From assembly GCF_910591885.1 (NCBI RefSeq), contig NC_063271.1, positions 16,795,001 to 16,859,000 on the forward strand: a stretch of 64,000 bases of DNA, in the 5' to 3' direction. Below the pieces are notes generated by a model. That model worked only from the letters and a program-made list of their open reading frames with translations. It was not told the DNA's origin and ran no database searches. Origin of the DNA: Bombus terrestris (Eukaryota > Arthropoda > Insecta > Hymenoptera > Apidae). Positions within the stretch are counted from its first letter, which is position 1. Every line of letters begins with the position of its first letter. The position numbers and the translations under genes were made by a program. Positions 1 through 10,597 of this stretch are shown here, piece after piece.

Positions 1-169
1 GTAGAAATATCTTCGTGTTAACTATCGGTAGTTCTAGCGTTAAGTTGTAACGAAACGACTTTTTTATTTTTCAACTTTATTGCCGAAATTTATCGCAATT
101 GAAAACAGCAAGTTTTAACTATTTTTTACGCACGACGAGTATACTCGTCAAAGACAATTAACTGATTAA
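1..169 (-). repeat. Dispersed repeat, copy A (TTAA-flanked end)
   Basis: Read on the minus strand from 169, this starts with TTAA and continues through a stretch whose first 36 bases match 1,636-1,671 (plus strand) at 30 positions. It contains the perfect 16-bp palindrome GACGAGTATACTCGTC at 134-149. Further in, both copies share an AAAAA-rich run followed by TTACAACTTAA. The element may extend beyond the left edge. A TTAA at the terminus is typical of piggyBac-type target sites, but no transposase is present and that assignment is inference. Confidence 0.5.
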
Positions 170-1635
170 GATATTCTGTATGAATTTACCATAGAATCTA
201 ACCGGACTGACATCGATGATAAACGTACTGTCTTTTTCACCTTAAAAATATCTTCTTATTAGGTCTAAAATAATGAAAAGGGCAGGAAACTTGTGAAACT
301 GCTTCCGAGGTATAAAAAGAAGAAGATATAGGGGGGGGGGGGCGTTAAAGGTTTTTAGCAGGGAGCGTTTCAAAGTCCCCAAATAAAAACTTCGAATGTG
401 GTAATTTTTTTTTTAATAATAAAAGTTTTATCGATGCTATATCGTTTCTCCCTGGTGTCTTCTGTACGCTTTGAGACATTTATGACCATTCGTAGGTGAG
501 AGTGAAAGTTAATGATATCTCGCTTACATCGGAACAGCGACTTTATCCCTTCAAATTTACGATTTCGATCTTTTATTTTATCTTGTGAAGTTTTATGCTT
601 CCAGCGTGTAGAGAGGTGTCTTTGCACTTCGTCTTCGACTTTGCTTTGATCAACGATCGAGAATTTTATCTTCTGCAATCAAGTTTATTAAGTTGGACCA
701 ACAGAAGAGTTGCTCCAGTATTACTGTTCCTTTGCAAAATATTCTAGATTTACTTATTCGTTTATTTTTATAATTATTATTTATCGATTATGTCTTATTT
801 ATCAAAATATTTCTTTGTAGTCAACAAGCGACACGAAGGTCATCGAATGAACAAACACGAACTTATCGTATTTGTGGTTTTCAAGTATGCCGCTAATATT
901 TATACGTTTGTTAGAAAATTTGTGCGTTCCGCCAATAATATTTACAATTATATTAATGTATACAATTATATTAATTTGTACGACAATCTGCGGTTTATTG
1001 ATAAATTCTCGTTTGATAGATTTTGTATAATCGGACAGAAAGCTGGCAAAGGCAACGGAGAATTCGCAGAAGCGTTCAAAAGGGAATGTTACCCTCGTTC
1101 GTCAGTCTGCTTGTTAGCACCCCCTGTAAAATTAATGAGGAGATCACCCAATAAGAAATAACTGCAAATTTACAGATAGGGTTCCACCCACGCAGTGTTT
1201 ACCTTCTAATGAAATTTCCAAGAGATAATGCTTTCTTCAGACAATTCCTCGGACTATTCGCGCGTTCAATTTGTATAATTGCTTCCTATCAGCCAGGACA
1301 ATTTATTACGACGCAGTTTGCTAGCGATTAGCTATCAAACTTAAACGAAACTATTCAGATCGACGCTTTGGTAATGACATTATCGATGATATATCATTCC
1401 ATGATACGTGATATAATTAATTTATACGTTATATCAACGTATTATATTATTTTCATCGCGTTGCTCTACCTATTATGGTTGTCGGAGCATCCCATAAATA
1501 ATTCGATTGATCGAGGAGCGAAATTTGCGACAATGGAACTCGTCTCCGTAGAAATTTTATAAGAGAAAAGTAGAACATTTCATAGGAAGACAGCAGGCAG
1601 CTGTGGAAAATGATAAGTACATTAAACGGATAGAC
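170..1635. other. Intergenic DNA, no supported gene
   Basis: The stretch contains a G12 homopolymer at 331-342 and a short duplicated phrase near 945-975 (TACAATTATATTAAT twice). Open frames of 102 and 123 codons exist (370-678 minus, 790-1,161 plus), but they show no recognisable domain and their composition matches the surroundings. I see no splice-site-supported exon or RNA gene. Confidence 0.5.
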
Positions 1636-1802
1636 TTAACCAGTTAGCCGTCTTCGACGAGTATAGTCGTCACGAAGAAGTGGCAATATTTTGCCTCACG
1701 ACGAGCCCTGTTGGTAATAACATTAAAAAATGAAACGGTCGTTTTATTACAACTTAATTCTGTATTGTAGCAGTCACTTTGTGTTTGACGAATATACTTG
1801 TC
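1636..1802 (+). repeat. Dispersed repeat, copy B (TTAA-flanked end)
   Basis: This is the second copy of the repeat at 1-169, in opposite orientation. It begins with TTAA at 1,636-1,639, carries the near-palindrome GACGAGTATAGTCGTC at 1,656-1,671, and has a third related motif, GACGAATATACTTGTC, at 1,787-1,802. The right end is not certain. The motif at 1,787 may be the inner or opposite terminus of a short non-autonomous element. Confidence 0.5.
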
Positions 1803-1866
1803 GTTTCAAACAAATTGCAACAGCCTAATGTAACAACATCCCTGTGAGTGGAAACTTATAAGCGAC

Positions 1867-1944
<78 letters not shown>

Positions 1945-1955
1945 TATTATTATTA
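1867..1955. repeat. (TTA)n microsatellite
   Basis: About 89 bp of uninterrupted ATT/TTA trinucleotide, broken once by a CTA at about 1,941. It is a simple-sequence repeat and likely length-polymorphic. Confidence 0.97.
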
Positions 1956-2855
1956 CCTTATTTCACGTATATTTATGTGCAACATAATATGAACAAAAGA
2001 AAGAAAGTTTAAAAACATTATCACCATTGCCAGTGCGTTATGGTTATAGCGTCATAAGAAGCAAAAAAGGGGAATAAAAAGCGTTAAAACGTCCTAACTT
2101 CAATTTCCACGGCAAATGAAATTGTTTACTAAAAGGTATAATCTACATCTCATGGCTAACATGTGTACATGCTCGTTAATGAACGTTGCAACACCTGCTG
2201 GTTTTCTATAACATTAGAAAATAATTGATCAGGATTACTAGATAAATGATATGATAAAATAGAATTTTTCGGTATTCGTACGAACCAAGGATAGACGAAA
2301 CGCTGAGTGAATGTTTCTGAGTGATAATTTCATTTATTGTAATTTCTGTTTCATAAAAATCAATCTAACGTGCGTTTACTCGTTAAGTTTTTCCTTTTAT
2401 ATTCGGACGTACATGAACGTTAAAGATTCTAAAGTTCTCCGTTATACCGTGATAACCGAAATGAAAATTCAGATTTCAATTTCAGAATCGAATGGCCTCT
2501 ACTGTGTCTATTTATTGAAGGGTTAAAAATATGTTGACGATCTGTTCGGTTTATTTCGTATTTGTAAAATTAAATTTCCCTTTATCGAAATGGTTTGTGA
2601 TTACGTGTAATTGCAATTGAAATGATCAAATGTCAATTCTCTTCCTTCCTGAAATTCATTTATCTTACATCGATCGACAACGTAAATGTCAGAGACCGTC
2701 GTTATAAATATCTATGAAACGTCAATGTAATGTAACGAGCGACGGATATATAGAAATGTAGTTCCCTGTTATTTCTAGTTTTCCGAAACAACTGATAATA
2801 GCGACAGCGTGTAACGGCAATAAATAAAATAGCAGGCTATTGTATTTCGTTCTAA

Positions 2856-2857
<2 letters not shown>
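1956..2857. other. Intergenic DNA, no supported gene
   Basis: AT-rich sequence with no recognisable protein, RNA gene or long repeat. AATAAA-like signals occur just before the A tract that follows (about 2,819-2,827). Confidence 0.5.

Positions 2858-2899
<42 letters not shown>
2858..2899. repeat. A42 homopolymer
   Basis: An uninterrupted run of 42 A residues. AATAAA-type hexamers lie about 30-40 bp upstream and again at the edge of the run. That is what the 3' end of a retroposed transcript would look like, but nothing upstream is recognisable, so a plain mononucleotide expansion is equally possible. Confidence 0.85.
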
Positions 2900-2904
<5 letters not shown>

Positions 2905-4463
2905 ATTGCAGCGGAGAGTATCGTTGAATTATTAATAAGTTGAAATGTTAATTTAACACATGCATCGAATTTAAGCTTGGCTCAAGTACGTTGTTGATTG
3001 GATTTTTAATTTGGTCCTTTATGGAACTAGGCTAATTAACCTGCTCAGTTTTTAATTATCTTTCCTGATTACATTGTAACAGATTAGCTCTGACGATTTA
3101 TGAAAGTTAATGTTCGTGTACTAAAATTAAAACGTTGAACGAAGATATAAAATATGCGGAAGGCGGCGAAGCTATAAGAAGTAAACAAGCGATGCTCTTT
3201 AATATTGATAATCGTTAGATTGTATTCTAATGATTAACCGATTACTTTAACGAAAGTGAATATAATACCTTTACTTTCGTTGCATTCATTATTACGTTTA
3301 TATATAAAATTTGCTGCTATTAAATTCATTATGATAGTGAAAGAATAATTCCGCCGGAATATTATATCGAATTTCAACGTTAAATGATTATTAAATTATA
3401 AACGATGATAAACCATAATAATAAATTATGTCTACCACGTAGTAGGTACGAGAAACGTATAAAATTCTGTTCAACATACACATAATAAAATAATAGAATA
3501 AACGAATTGCTAGCTAATTGTTTCATTATAATTCGATGAATAATATCGTAAGTTAATTTCGCGTATATTCAATTACTGAAACACATTGTGTATAATAAGA
3601 AATTTTAACATCAAATTACCAAGTAATTTAATTTCTGATCTCGAGATAATCCGCGTGATATCCTCTTTATCCTATCGATATTAAATTTTCACGAAGAAGT
3701 TAATTTCAAGCGAATGGTAATATTAATCGAATGTTAAGCACGTATTCTTTGCTACGCTGTCACAATGCTATGTTAATTTATCAAGTCGATAAACTTTTCG
3801 ACCGGAACACGTAATACGCAAACTTTCACCAACTAATACGAGTTGCAAATTATTAACGCGCTATTCGTTTCTCTAACGTTATTAACTAAGAACTTGCACA
3901 AATTTCTATTCAATTTCGAGCAATATACGCTGGAATAACGTTTGAGACGTTGTTAAAAGTGGAAATTGCGATAAACGAATCGTTGACTTTTATCGCTTTC
4001 CTACTTACGTGTTACGGGTTTGTATTTGTCGAAAATTTCGACAATGTTCTGTCTATTAAAGAGAAATTACATTCGTCGTTCTCACATGTAAAGTTACTTG
4101 ATCAATTAACATGCAACGCGCGTGTTTCGTAACACAGACAGCACTATCCTTTAAACCTTGCTGCGATAAATAGGTAATAATAATAATAATAATAAACCGA
4201 TAATTAATACAATGTTTATGCTGTATAGAGTGTACTATATATCTATATAATAATCTATGTTTAATCTGTGCATTGAGGTTGAATGATAACTCCGACAAAT
4301 GTGAATGAGAACTCCACGTGCGTAAATGAATTTCATTTTGTAGCCGACAGATGAAATTTAATAAATTATATATATAATTATATATATACTGACAAAATGT
4401 TATTTTCTATCTACTTTCTATTATCTAATTTTTATTTTAAAAATAACATTTTGCTAGTTTTAA
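2900..4463. other. AT-rich intergenic DNA
   Basis: No gene, RNA or large repeat is supported. There is a short (TAA)n run near 4,176-4,195 and an (AT)n-rich stretch near 4,365-4,390. Open frames at 3,950-4,132 and 4,056-4,298 are short, overlap in opposite directions and have no recognisable content. Confidence 0.5.
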
Positions 4464-4846
4464 CTCGACTTAGTTGGCGAAAAAATCGAATTTGCAAATT
4501 TATCAAGTATACTTAAACGACGGTATGTTCCGGAATAAGTAGGACTAGATAATCGACAGGAGGTGGTTTCACGTGTGAAAATAAGTCGAAAACGTAAAAT
4601 AACATTTCTTCGTAGAACGCTTTGTTTCCCAGAAAAATAAATTTGAAAATTTCTCATTTAATCGTTAACATTTATTATCTCGAAAATGAAGCCTTAAACG
4701 GGAACATGTTACTCCACATTTTCGACTTGTTTCCACACGTAAAATGACCTCCATGTCGATTATTCAGTCCCGTCCAGTCCGGAATTACCCACGTTCCGGT
4801 ATGCTTGATAAATTTTCAAACTCAATTTTCTCGACAACCACGTCGA
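4464..4846. repeat. Inverted repeat, arms about 140 bp, loop about 100 bp
   Basis: The reverse complement of about 4,464-4,610 aligns well with about 4,705-4,846. Shared phrases include TTTTCGACTT, CACACGT, TGTCGATTAT and CTTGATAAATTT, in the same order and spacing. The two arms therefore give similar peptides in opposite directions (both with LDKF-NSIFS). The arms are clearly diverged, so this is an old inverted pair of one repeat family or the remains of a foldback/MITE element. No transposase frame is present. Confidence 0.7.
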
Positions 4847-5798
4847 GAATGCAAAAATTTTTATGCTATATATATTTCATTTATATTTCCACGAAGAATC
4901 ACGCGGTGCTTGCTTCTTCGTATCACTCGGCCCGGGCACCGTACATCAAACTTGCACGTTGAACTATCTCCGCTATTTTTGTCTTTCTCATATCTATCTA
5001 CATATTAAAACTACGCTGAGACAACGTATTAATAAAGAAGTATGTTCGCTTTTATAGGCAATATCATATTAATTATTAACGGAACGAAATATCAATGAAA
5101 TTTATTTCCAATTATTATTTGGCTGATTCGTGATGGTTGATGAACAGATACATATATAATACATTATTGTTAAACTTTTCAACAGGTAGTTCAAACTTCG
5201 TCAATCAACGTGTTGATTTACTCGTTTTGATGAAATTCCTATATTATTACGAGAAATTCGTTACATTATCCAATGAAACAAGCGATAATGTATTTTATAT
5301 TCAATTAAAATTTTAACTAAATTCAATACGCGCGTATTCGAATCTGATAATGAAAACCGTACATATATCATTTTTAAGTGCTGTGCCAGGGAATAAATGT
5401 TTCAACTATGAAACTATCGCATGCAGGTTGTATTAAGAAGGTTAAAATTATTAAAACGACAACTGCTGGAAAAGCAAGAACTAAAACTCTCGTTCTACTC
5501 GCAGAATTTCCACCCGAAATACTTAAATCATTTTTCTCTTCAGAACGTAAAAACAGCATAAAGCTGGAAAGCGCACTACTCGAACATAGTTGGCGTAATT
5601 TTAATTTGAGAACGTTCAACTGCATCGAAGTTCTTCGTTTAAAGAGGAATTCTCGAAGCATTACCCGCCTTGCGGTTCAAAGTTTTTCAAACGTTGTTGT
5701 TGTTGTATCCTCGTCATTTTTCACTGCCGGACGTGTATCAAATGCACCGCATTGGAACTATCGTTGCTGTAATATTGTAATATCGGGGAAAACCTTGA
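4847..5798. other. Intergenic DNA with one unsupported 142-codon frame
   Basis: A frame at 5,378-5,806 (plus) of 142 codons is overlapped by a 95-codon frame on the other strand (5,374-5,661). Neither has a recognisable domain, signal peptide or homopolymer-free codon pattern that stands out. They are treated as chance frames. Nothing else is supported here. Confidence 0.45.
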
Positions 5799-5986
5799 TT
5801 AACTAAGAAAGTCTACTTGACCATGGGTCATCCACCTCTGTGGAACGTGTGTATACCGGAGCCATGGTACAAGAGGTTGCCTGTGTCACGTCGGAGACGC
5901 AAGAAATCACGAAACCGATAGATCGCCGGTGATCTTGTGACAACGACCATACCCAAATAAAATAAATAAATAAAAAAATCCTACAA
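5799..5986 (+). mobile_element. Possible 5'-truncated retroposon with poly(A)-like tail
   Basis: This is a GC-richer island of about 140 bp in AT-rich DNA, ending in AATAAAATAAATAAATAAA and then a 7-A run. A frame open from 5,799 contains ATG at 5,823 in a strong ACCATGG context and stops at 5,919-5,921. Its peptide ends in a very basic tail (RRRRKKSRNR) after PEPWYKRLP. The layout of a short C-terminal coding remnant, a short 3' tail and A-rich repeats resembles the 3' end of a LINE. No matching target-site duplication is obvious. A small host exon is the alternative. Confidence 0.35.
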
Positions 5987-6329
5987 TGTTAATATTTATA
6001 ATCTAATATTAAGATTATTATATTATATCGTATTAATTGTTATATTACAATAGGAAAATTAGAAATCAATCTGGAAATCTACGTGGAAGTTACAAGCGAA
6101 GCTCCAAAATAACAACTACGTTAAATATTTTTTGGCAGGAAAATCATTGGGTAGAAACTAGTTTTTATTTAAACGAAAGCCAGTTTTCAATTTCTCCAAA
6201 AGCGATACGATTCAAGAATTTTAATCGTTAATAATTCTGATTACGAATAATCATTACGAACGATTCCATTTGTTCCTCGGTCGCTCGATAATAATTTTAG
6301 ATCATGGGAATTTAATTTGAAACAGTAAT
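5987..6329. other. AT-rich spacer
   Basis: No recognisable gene, RNA or repeat. A 64-codon frame at 6,037-6,231 has no recognisable content. Confidence 0.5.
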
Positions 6330-6560
6330 CAATGGAAGTGACCTGAATTTTTGTTCGGTTATCGAACAGTGACCATTATCAAGGAAAACCGAATTTTGCT
6401 TTAGTTACCGATAACCATTATCGATGGCGAAATTGATTTTCGATTATCGCCAAGCAATATCGATGAAAAAAATATTTTCTAGTCACATTCGACTATCGTC
6501 GATATTTATTGACATTGCTGATAATCGGTTTTCACTGGCAACGTAAAGGAGCTTAATTAT

Positions 6561-6738
6561 AAAACTGATATGTTTTATTAAGCAAACAAAAAGATACGAA
6601 AATGTACGAAACAAAGCATAATATAAAAGATATCACGGTGCAACTGTTAATAAAAATATTCTACTGCGATATCTTTCATCCTATTCGTTTCATATATTTT
6701 CATATCTTTTTGTTTGCTCGATAAAACACACAAGTTTT
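6561..6738. mobile_element. MITE-like long imperfect hairpin
   Basis: The left arm 6,561-6,634 is largely the reverse complement of the right arm 6,668-6,738, with a loop of about 33 bp. The strongest shared segment is AAGCAAACAAAAAGATA against TATCTTTTTGTTTGCT, extended on both sides by AAAACT...TTTTATT and GATATC matches. Its length near 180 bp and lack of coding potential fit a foldback MITE. No target-site duplication could be fixed. Confidence 0.6.
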
Positions 6739-6774
6739 ATGAATAACTGCGAACACACGTACTATTGGCTTGTT

Positions 6775-6835
6775 AACTAGGTGATTGCGGGTTTTGTCAT
6801 TAGATGATATTGACAAAATTCGCAATCACCTAGTT
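6775..6835. repeat. 25-bp inverted repeat with 11-bp loop
   Basis: Arms 6,775-6,799 and 6,811-6,835 are reverse complements at 23 of 25 positions, beginning AACTAGGTGATTGCG and ending CGCAATCACCTAGTT. The loop is 6,800-6,810. It could be the fused termini of a small element or a transcribed hairpin. Nothing else distinguishes these options. Confidence 0.8.
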
Positions 6836-7217
6836 TCCAACCCAATAATTATCAGTGACGTTAATAACGATTGATAACATAGCCAGTGATAATTGACAAT
6901 GTAGAGCAAATTTTTGCCATCGATAATGGTCATCGATAACCAAAATAAAATTTTCTCGCCACGGATAACAGTTACTCGTAACAGAAAAAAGAAAAAAAAA
7001 AAATATTTTAAAAATCCGGTCATTTATGTTGGTTATTGGTAACCAAAGTGAAATTTCTCTCGTCGATAACGATTACCAGCAATCAAAAAAACTTTAATCC
7101 GTTTTAACGGTTATTCGCGATCAAAAATTTTTTAATTAAAAACATCAACCTTCATATCGCAACTTTGGAAACTTCTCTTGTAACAGTTATGATGTCTTGT
7201 AATTGTAACATTTATGG

Positions 7218-7330
7218 CAAATATACATTTAGCGAAAAATTAGTATACAGCATGAATAGAAGTAGTCTTAAACATTACAACTGGTGATAAAGATCGTTTC
7301 GCTAAATATCTTGGCTTAACACAGCGAATA
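7218..7330 (+). repeat. Dispersed repeat, copy 1 (pairs with 9,428-9,535)
   Basis: The segment containing GCGAAAAATTAGTATACAGCATGAATAG and ending CTTGGCTTAACACAGCGAA aligns in order with 9,428-9,535 (GTGAAAAATTAGCACACGG..., CGTGGCTTATCGACGTAGCGAA). Divergence is substantial. No coding content. Confidence 0.45.
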
Positions 7331-9239
7331 ATTGACTGCTCAAATATTTTCATCGTCTTTGCGCGACGAATATTTTATGTAACTTCTGGATACGGTTTTG
7401 CAGAGAAATTAGAAATTTTAGAAATTTCATAATCACGTATAATCGTGGCTCGTCGTGCTGTTAATGAAGTTTCTAAATATTTCGTGTAATATAGGAAAAG
7501 TGAAAAGTTTCTAAGAGTCTTCGAGTATCTTCGTGCGTCTCTGTGTGCGTATAATCGAGCGTCTTTAGATCGCGAACGTAGATCGAGGAAGAAATTGCGC
7601 GTCTTTGACCGGTTAGGCGGAGCAAAATTGTACGTTAAGAGATTAAAGACTGACACTTGCCAGGGTTACGAGTCATCTAGAAAAATAAGCTCCCGTAGAA
7701 TATCACCTGAACGCCAATTTTGTCTCCGACTACGAGCACACGTAGTCCTATTACGCTGTTCTCTAGGGGGAGACGAGTGGAGAGCGAAAGAGAAGGCAGA
7801 GAAGAGCTGTCCGAGGAGCATCATATTAGTTTGAGAATTTTCTCATAAAAACAGGCTGAAATTTAAAGTTGATTTGAAAGTAGAGATCGGTTTTAGAAAG
7901 GCTACCGGTTCGATTGGATCTCAGGCTGAAAGTTTCATCTACAATTATATCTCAAATATTTGTGCAATTTTATATCTTCTTGCGTGTATTGCGTATGCTA
8001 AAAATCCGCAATTTTAATTATCGCGTTTCGCACGAGACCAGCATTCGGGCAAATACTTACGAACGAGAATTTATTCAAACAGTATAAATCTTTCGCGTTA
8101 AAACTACCTAGAATTTATTTTATAATAATATGGCGTTAATTACCGTCGTTTCGGCACTTGCAATTTTTCGAGAAGAATCGCCTCATAGCGTTGCACAAAC
8201 GATAAACAATTAACATTGTCGTTATCGAACTCAATTTGTTACGAACTGTCGTCGCATTCGTGCAATTTATATTTAGCATAAATCGTACGCTTAATACAAC
8301 CTTACGGTTATTAGCAAATTCCTTGTTAGCATATTCCTTATTAACAATTATTTCTAGAAACGAGATAACATTTGCTTGCCGAACTTATCAGAATATTTGT
8401 CTCTCGTTCGTTTGCGTTTATTAGCTGAGCGTAATTCTCGCAGTGGTAACGCTTCTCCGGGTTCTCCAGTTGCTGTGTATGATATCGTATAAAAGATAAA
8501 TGCTTCGGTTAAGAGTAAATTTCGAAAGAAACTATTCGTTAATTTGCCAAGGATTCGTATTCTTCTAATTACACTTGCTAGCCAAGTGTAACTACCACAA
8601 TCGATGCCAATAGCCCAAGTTCGATCGTAACAGGCGGATCGTTTCTAACTAATTTTACGTAGAACGTTCTGATCGATATTATCGTCGTCCCACTGAACCA
8701 GTTGTTCGCGTTTATCGCGTCGCGTCTTAAAATCGGGCAATTGTCTGGTTTGCATGATTCGTTCGACGAACGGTAACGCAGCTGTACGCACAGAAACCGA
8801 TAAATCGGCTCTACGAACTGATTAGACCTCTCGTATAGAAAGACGGTGTAAATGAACATAAACACGTTTGTACGCGAGAGCCCATAGAAAGGAAATTCCG
8901 CGTACACCGGCAGAAACGACTAGCTTAATTTCAATGACAGCATCGTTTCTGAGAATTGAGCATTCATCGTTAAACATCAAAGCGTTGGCTTTCAGAGATG
9001 TACAAGTTTCTGTATGTCACGGTGTACACGTCAAACGTTCCTTGATTCGATGAAATGCAGCCTCTACTTTGCTCGATTTGTCACGGATTAGTTGCACCGT
9101 GCAAACAAGGTTTATACTTAGACTTCAAAGTACCGAACATAGATAAAACACAACGCAGGTACGTGTTCTAAACGATGACACGAGCTTCCAAGTTTCCCAA
9201 GGAAAAATTGTTTCCCGCTGTTTGCGCGGTGGCCCGCGC
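7331..9239. other. Intergenic or intronic DNA, no supported gene
   Basis: GC rises locally near 7,640-7,830 and 8,870-9,060 but no exon is supported. Open frames of 93 (7,375-7,656 minus), 79 (7,595-7,834 plus) and 109 codons (8,578-8,907 minus) have no recognisable domain. The 109-codon frame has one hydrophobic stretch (FMFIYTVFL) but no other membrane-protein signature. Confidence 0.4.
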
Positions 9240-9395
9240 TGCTATTCCAACGTTCGCAACGGAAAATTTTTTCCAAATGCGCATTACGCGACACTTTCCG
9301 AAAGTTTGTTAACGCTGTAACGAGACAGGAATCGCTGCGAGAATTATAACAGTGAAATTTGAAACGAAACCAACGATGCAGATGGAAATTACGTT
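9240..9395 (+). repeat. Direct repeat, copy 1 (pairs with 9,703-9,870)
   Basis: Ordered matches to 9,703-9,870 include TTCCAACGTT, CACGGAAA/CAACGGAAAA, a GCG-rich middle, CGCTGTAACGAGAC and the closing ATGGAA-TTAC. The copies are clearly diverged. Together with the inverted arm at 9,644-9,670 they show a local repeat family built around the CTGTAACGAGAC phrase. Confidence 0.5.
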
Positions 9396-9427
9396 ATTCT
9401 GGACATTTACTTGCGAACGTAGTTTAT

Positions 9428-9535
9428 TTAGTATTAGTGAAAAATTAGCACACGGTATGAACAGTAGTTTTAAACGCACTATTAGTCTCAAAAACGATCT
9501 CGCTATTTACCGTGGCTTATCGACGTAGCGAACAA
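9428..9535 (+). repeat. Dispersed repeat, copy 2 (pairs with 7,218-7,330)
   Basis: This is the partner of the repeat at 7,218-7,330, in the same orientation and about 2.2 kb away. It has the same order of conserved phrases and no coding potential. Confidence 0.45.
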
Positions 9536-9643
9536 AATTGGTTTTTCCAATAATTCGATGATCTTTTTCCCGATACTTGTGTGATACATTTTCAAATCTG
9601 TTCCACATTTTGCACGTATAATAATAATAATCAGCATAGTTTT

Positions 9644-9870
9644 GTCTCGTTACAGCGCCAGTGAAATTTCGAAATTATTCGGTGCGATATACCCAATGGC
9701 TTGAGAAAGCGTTCCAACGTTTATCACGGAAAGTTTTCACGAATGTGCGATGCGTGTCATGCGAGATATTTGGAAATTTCGCTGGCGCTGTAACGAGACG
9801 CGAGTATTGTATTGGAAAAATTTGAAATGGATCGGAAAATGTATATGGAAGTTACAGGACCTTTCTCGAA
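9644..9870. repeat. Inverted repeat with 27-bp arms, overlapping direct-repeat copy 2
   Basis: Arm 9,644-9,670 (GTCTCGTTACAGCGCCAG then TGAAATTTC) is the reverse complement of 9,773-9,799 at 26 of 27 positions, with about 102 bp between. The right arm also belongs to the direct repeat 9,703-9,870 that pairs with 9,240-9,395. Compact, non-coding and palindromic at its ends: consistent with a small MITE. Confidence 0.7.
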
Positions 9871-9983
9871 AATTATCTGATAGATTCAAAGATACAAGAT
9901 CTTTGAAAATATCGTATGGAATTTAATACTAATTTAGTGTGCAATTAAAAAATTACTATACTATTTTATTTCTCCTATATACA

Positions 9984-10597
9984 TGTTGGAGATAAAAGGA
10001 CATCGGGGCCTTTCTTTTGGAATTTTTGGGAAGACCCCCAATACTTTAGTCTAGACTTTTTATTATAGCTGCACTTAAATAATAAAACTCAGAAGTAGTT
10101 GTTTATGATTTAATCCGACTATGTTTACCCGAGATTTATGACAGTAGGCTTGGGCTCGAAGTGACACAACTGGTCGCTAAACGTAGCCACGGTCATGGCA
10201 TGGACGTTTTTACCTAACAAAGCTATGGAGTAATTGTATAGATCTCCTTAAAAATATAGTTGACCCGAGGGGTACAGAGACGAGTATATAAGTGCAGTTC
10301 CATTTGGACTGAGGGAGTTCTACTTATACTGTAGACAAGTAAGTTGAGTTCTACTTATATCGTAGACAAGTAAGTTGAGTTACACTTGAATTGTGGACAA
10401 GTAAGCTCAGTACGACTTAGACTTTGGAAGAAGACGTATTTGTTATCCCTTTGACCGTGGATTCGTTATTGAACCTAAGATCATTGTCATTGGCATCTCG
10501 AGTATCTAATTGCCACGGTTACTTGTCAAACTCTGTACCATATCGGTACTGTAATCATATCGGTACCAGTAAATATCATCCATATCGTATAACAACA
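9984..10597 (+). mobile_element. LTR-like segment (possible solo or 5' LTR relic)
   Basis: The segment begins TGTTGGAG and ends ATAACAACA, so it has the TGTT...AACA short inverted ends typical of LTRs. Inside is a TATA box (TATATAAG, 10,285-10,292) and, downstream, three tandem 31-bp units at 10,319-10,411. GC and texture differ from the flanks. No matching 4-6 bp target-site duplication is visible at the chosen ends, and no Gag-Pol frame follows. A host promoter plus 5' exon is the main alternative, since the 86-codon frame 10,424-10,684 starts inside it. Confidence 0.35.
10319..10411 (+). repeat. Three tandem 31-bp units
   Basis: Units at 10,319-10,349, 10,350-10,380 and 10,381-10,411 share GTAGACAAGTAAGTTGAGT or close variants. 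The third has about seven changes, and a partial fourth unit fades out near 10,428. They sit 27 bp downstream of the TATA-like box. Confidence 0.9.

Larger units (their letters stand above)
6330..7130. repeat. Field of diverged GATAAC/TATCGAT-rich repeats
   Basis: Phrases built from CGATAACCATTATCGATGG, TCGATAACGATTACC and AAAATTTTCTCGCC recur at roughly 60-80 bp intervals on both sides of two hairpins (near 6,340-6,520, 6,890-6,985 and 7,030-7,120). The copies are too diverged for a clean unit length. This looks like an old tandem or nested MITE region. Confidence 0.4.

Noticed and set aside
331..342. G12 run as a quadruplex-forming or regulatory site
   Set aside because: It is a single homopolymer with no neighbouring G-tracts, best regarded as a simple repeat or a homopolymer sequencing feature.
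790..1161. 123-codon plus-strand frame
   Set aside because: Its Asn/Tyr-rich middle comes from AT-rich and locally duplicated DNA. No domain recognised.
5374..5806. Overlapping 142-codon (plus) and 95-codon (minus) frames
   Set aside because: Opposite-strand overlap, no recognisable domain, no splice or start context of note.
8578..8907. 109-codon minus-strand frame with a hydrophobic stretch, considered as a receptor fragment
   Set aside because: Only one short hydrophobic segment and no conserved receptor residues seen.
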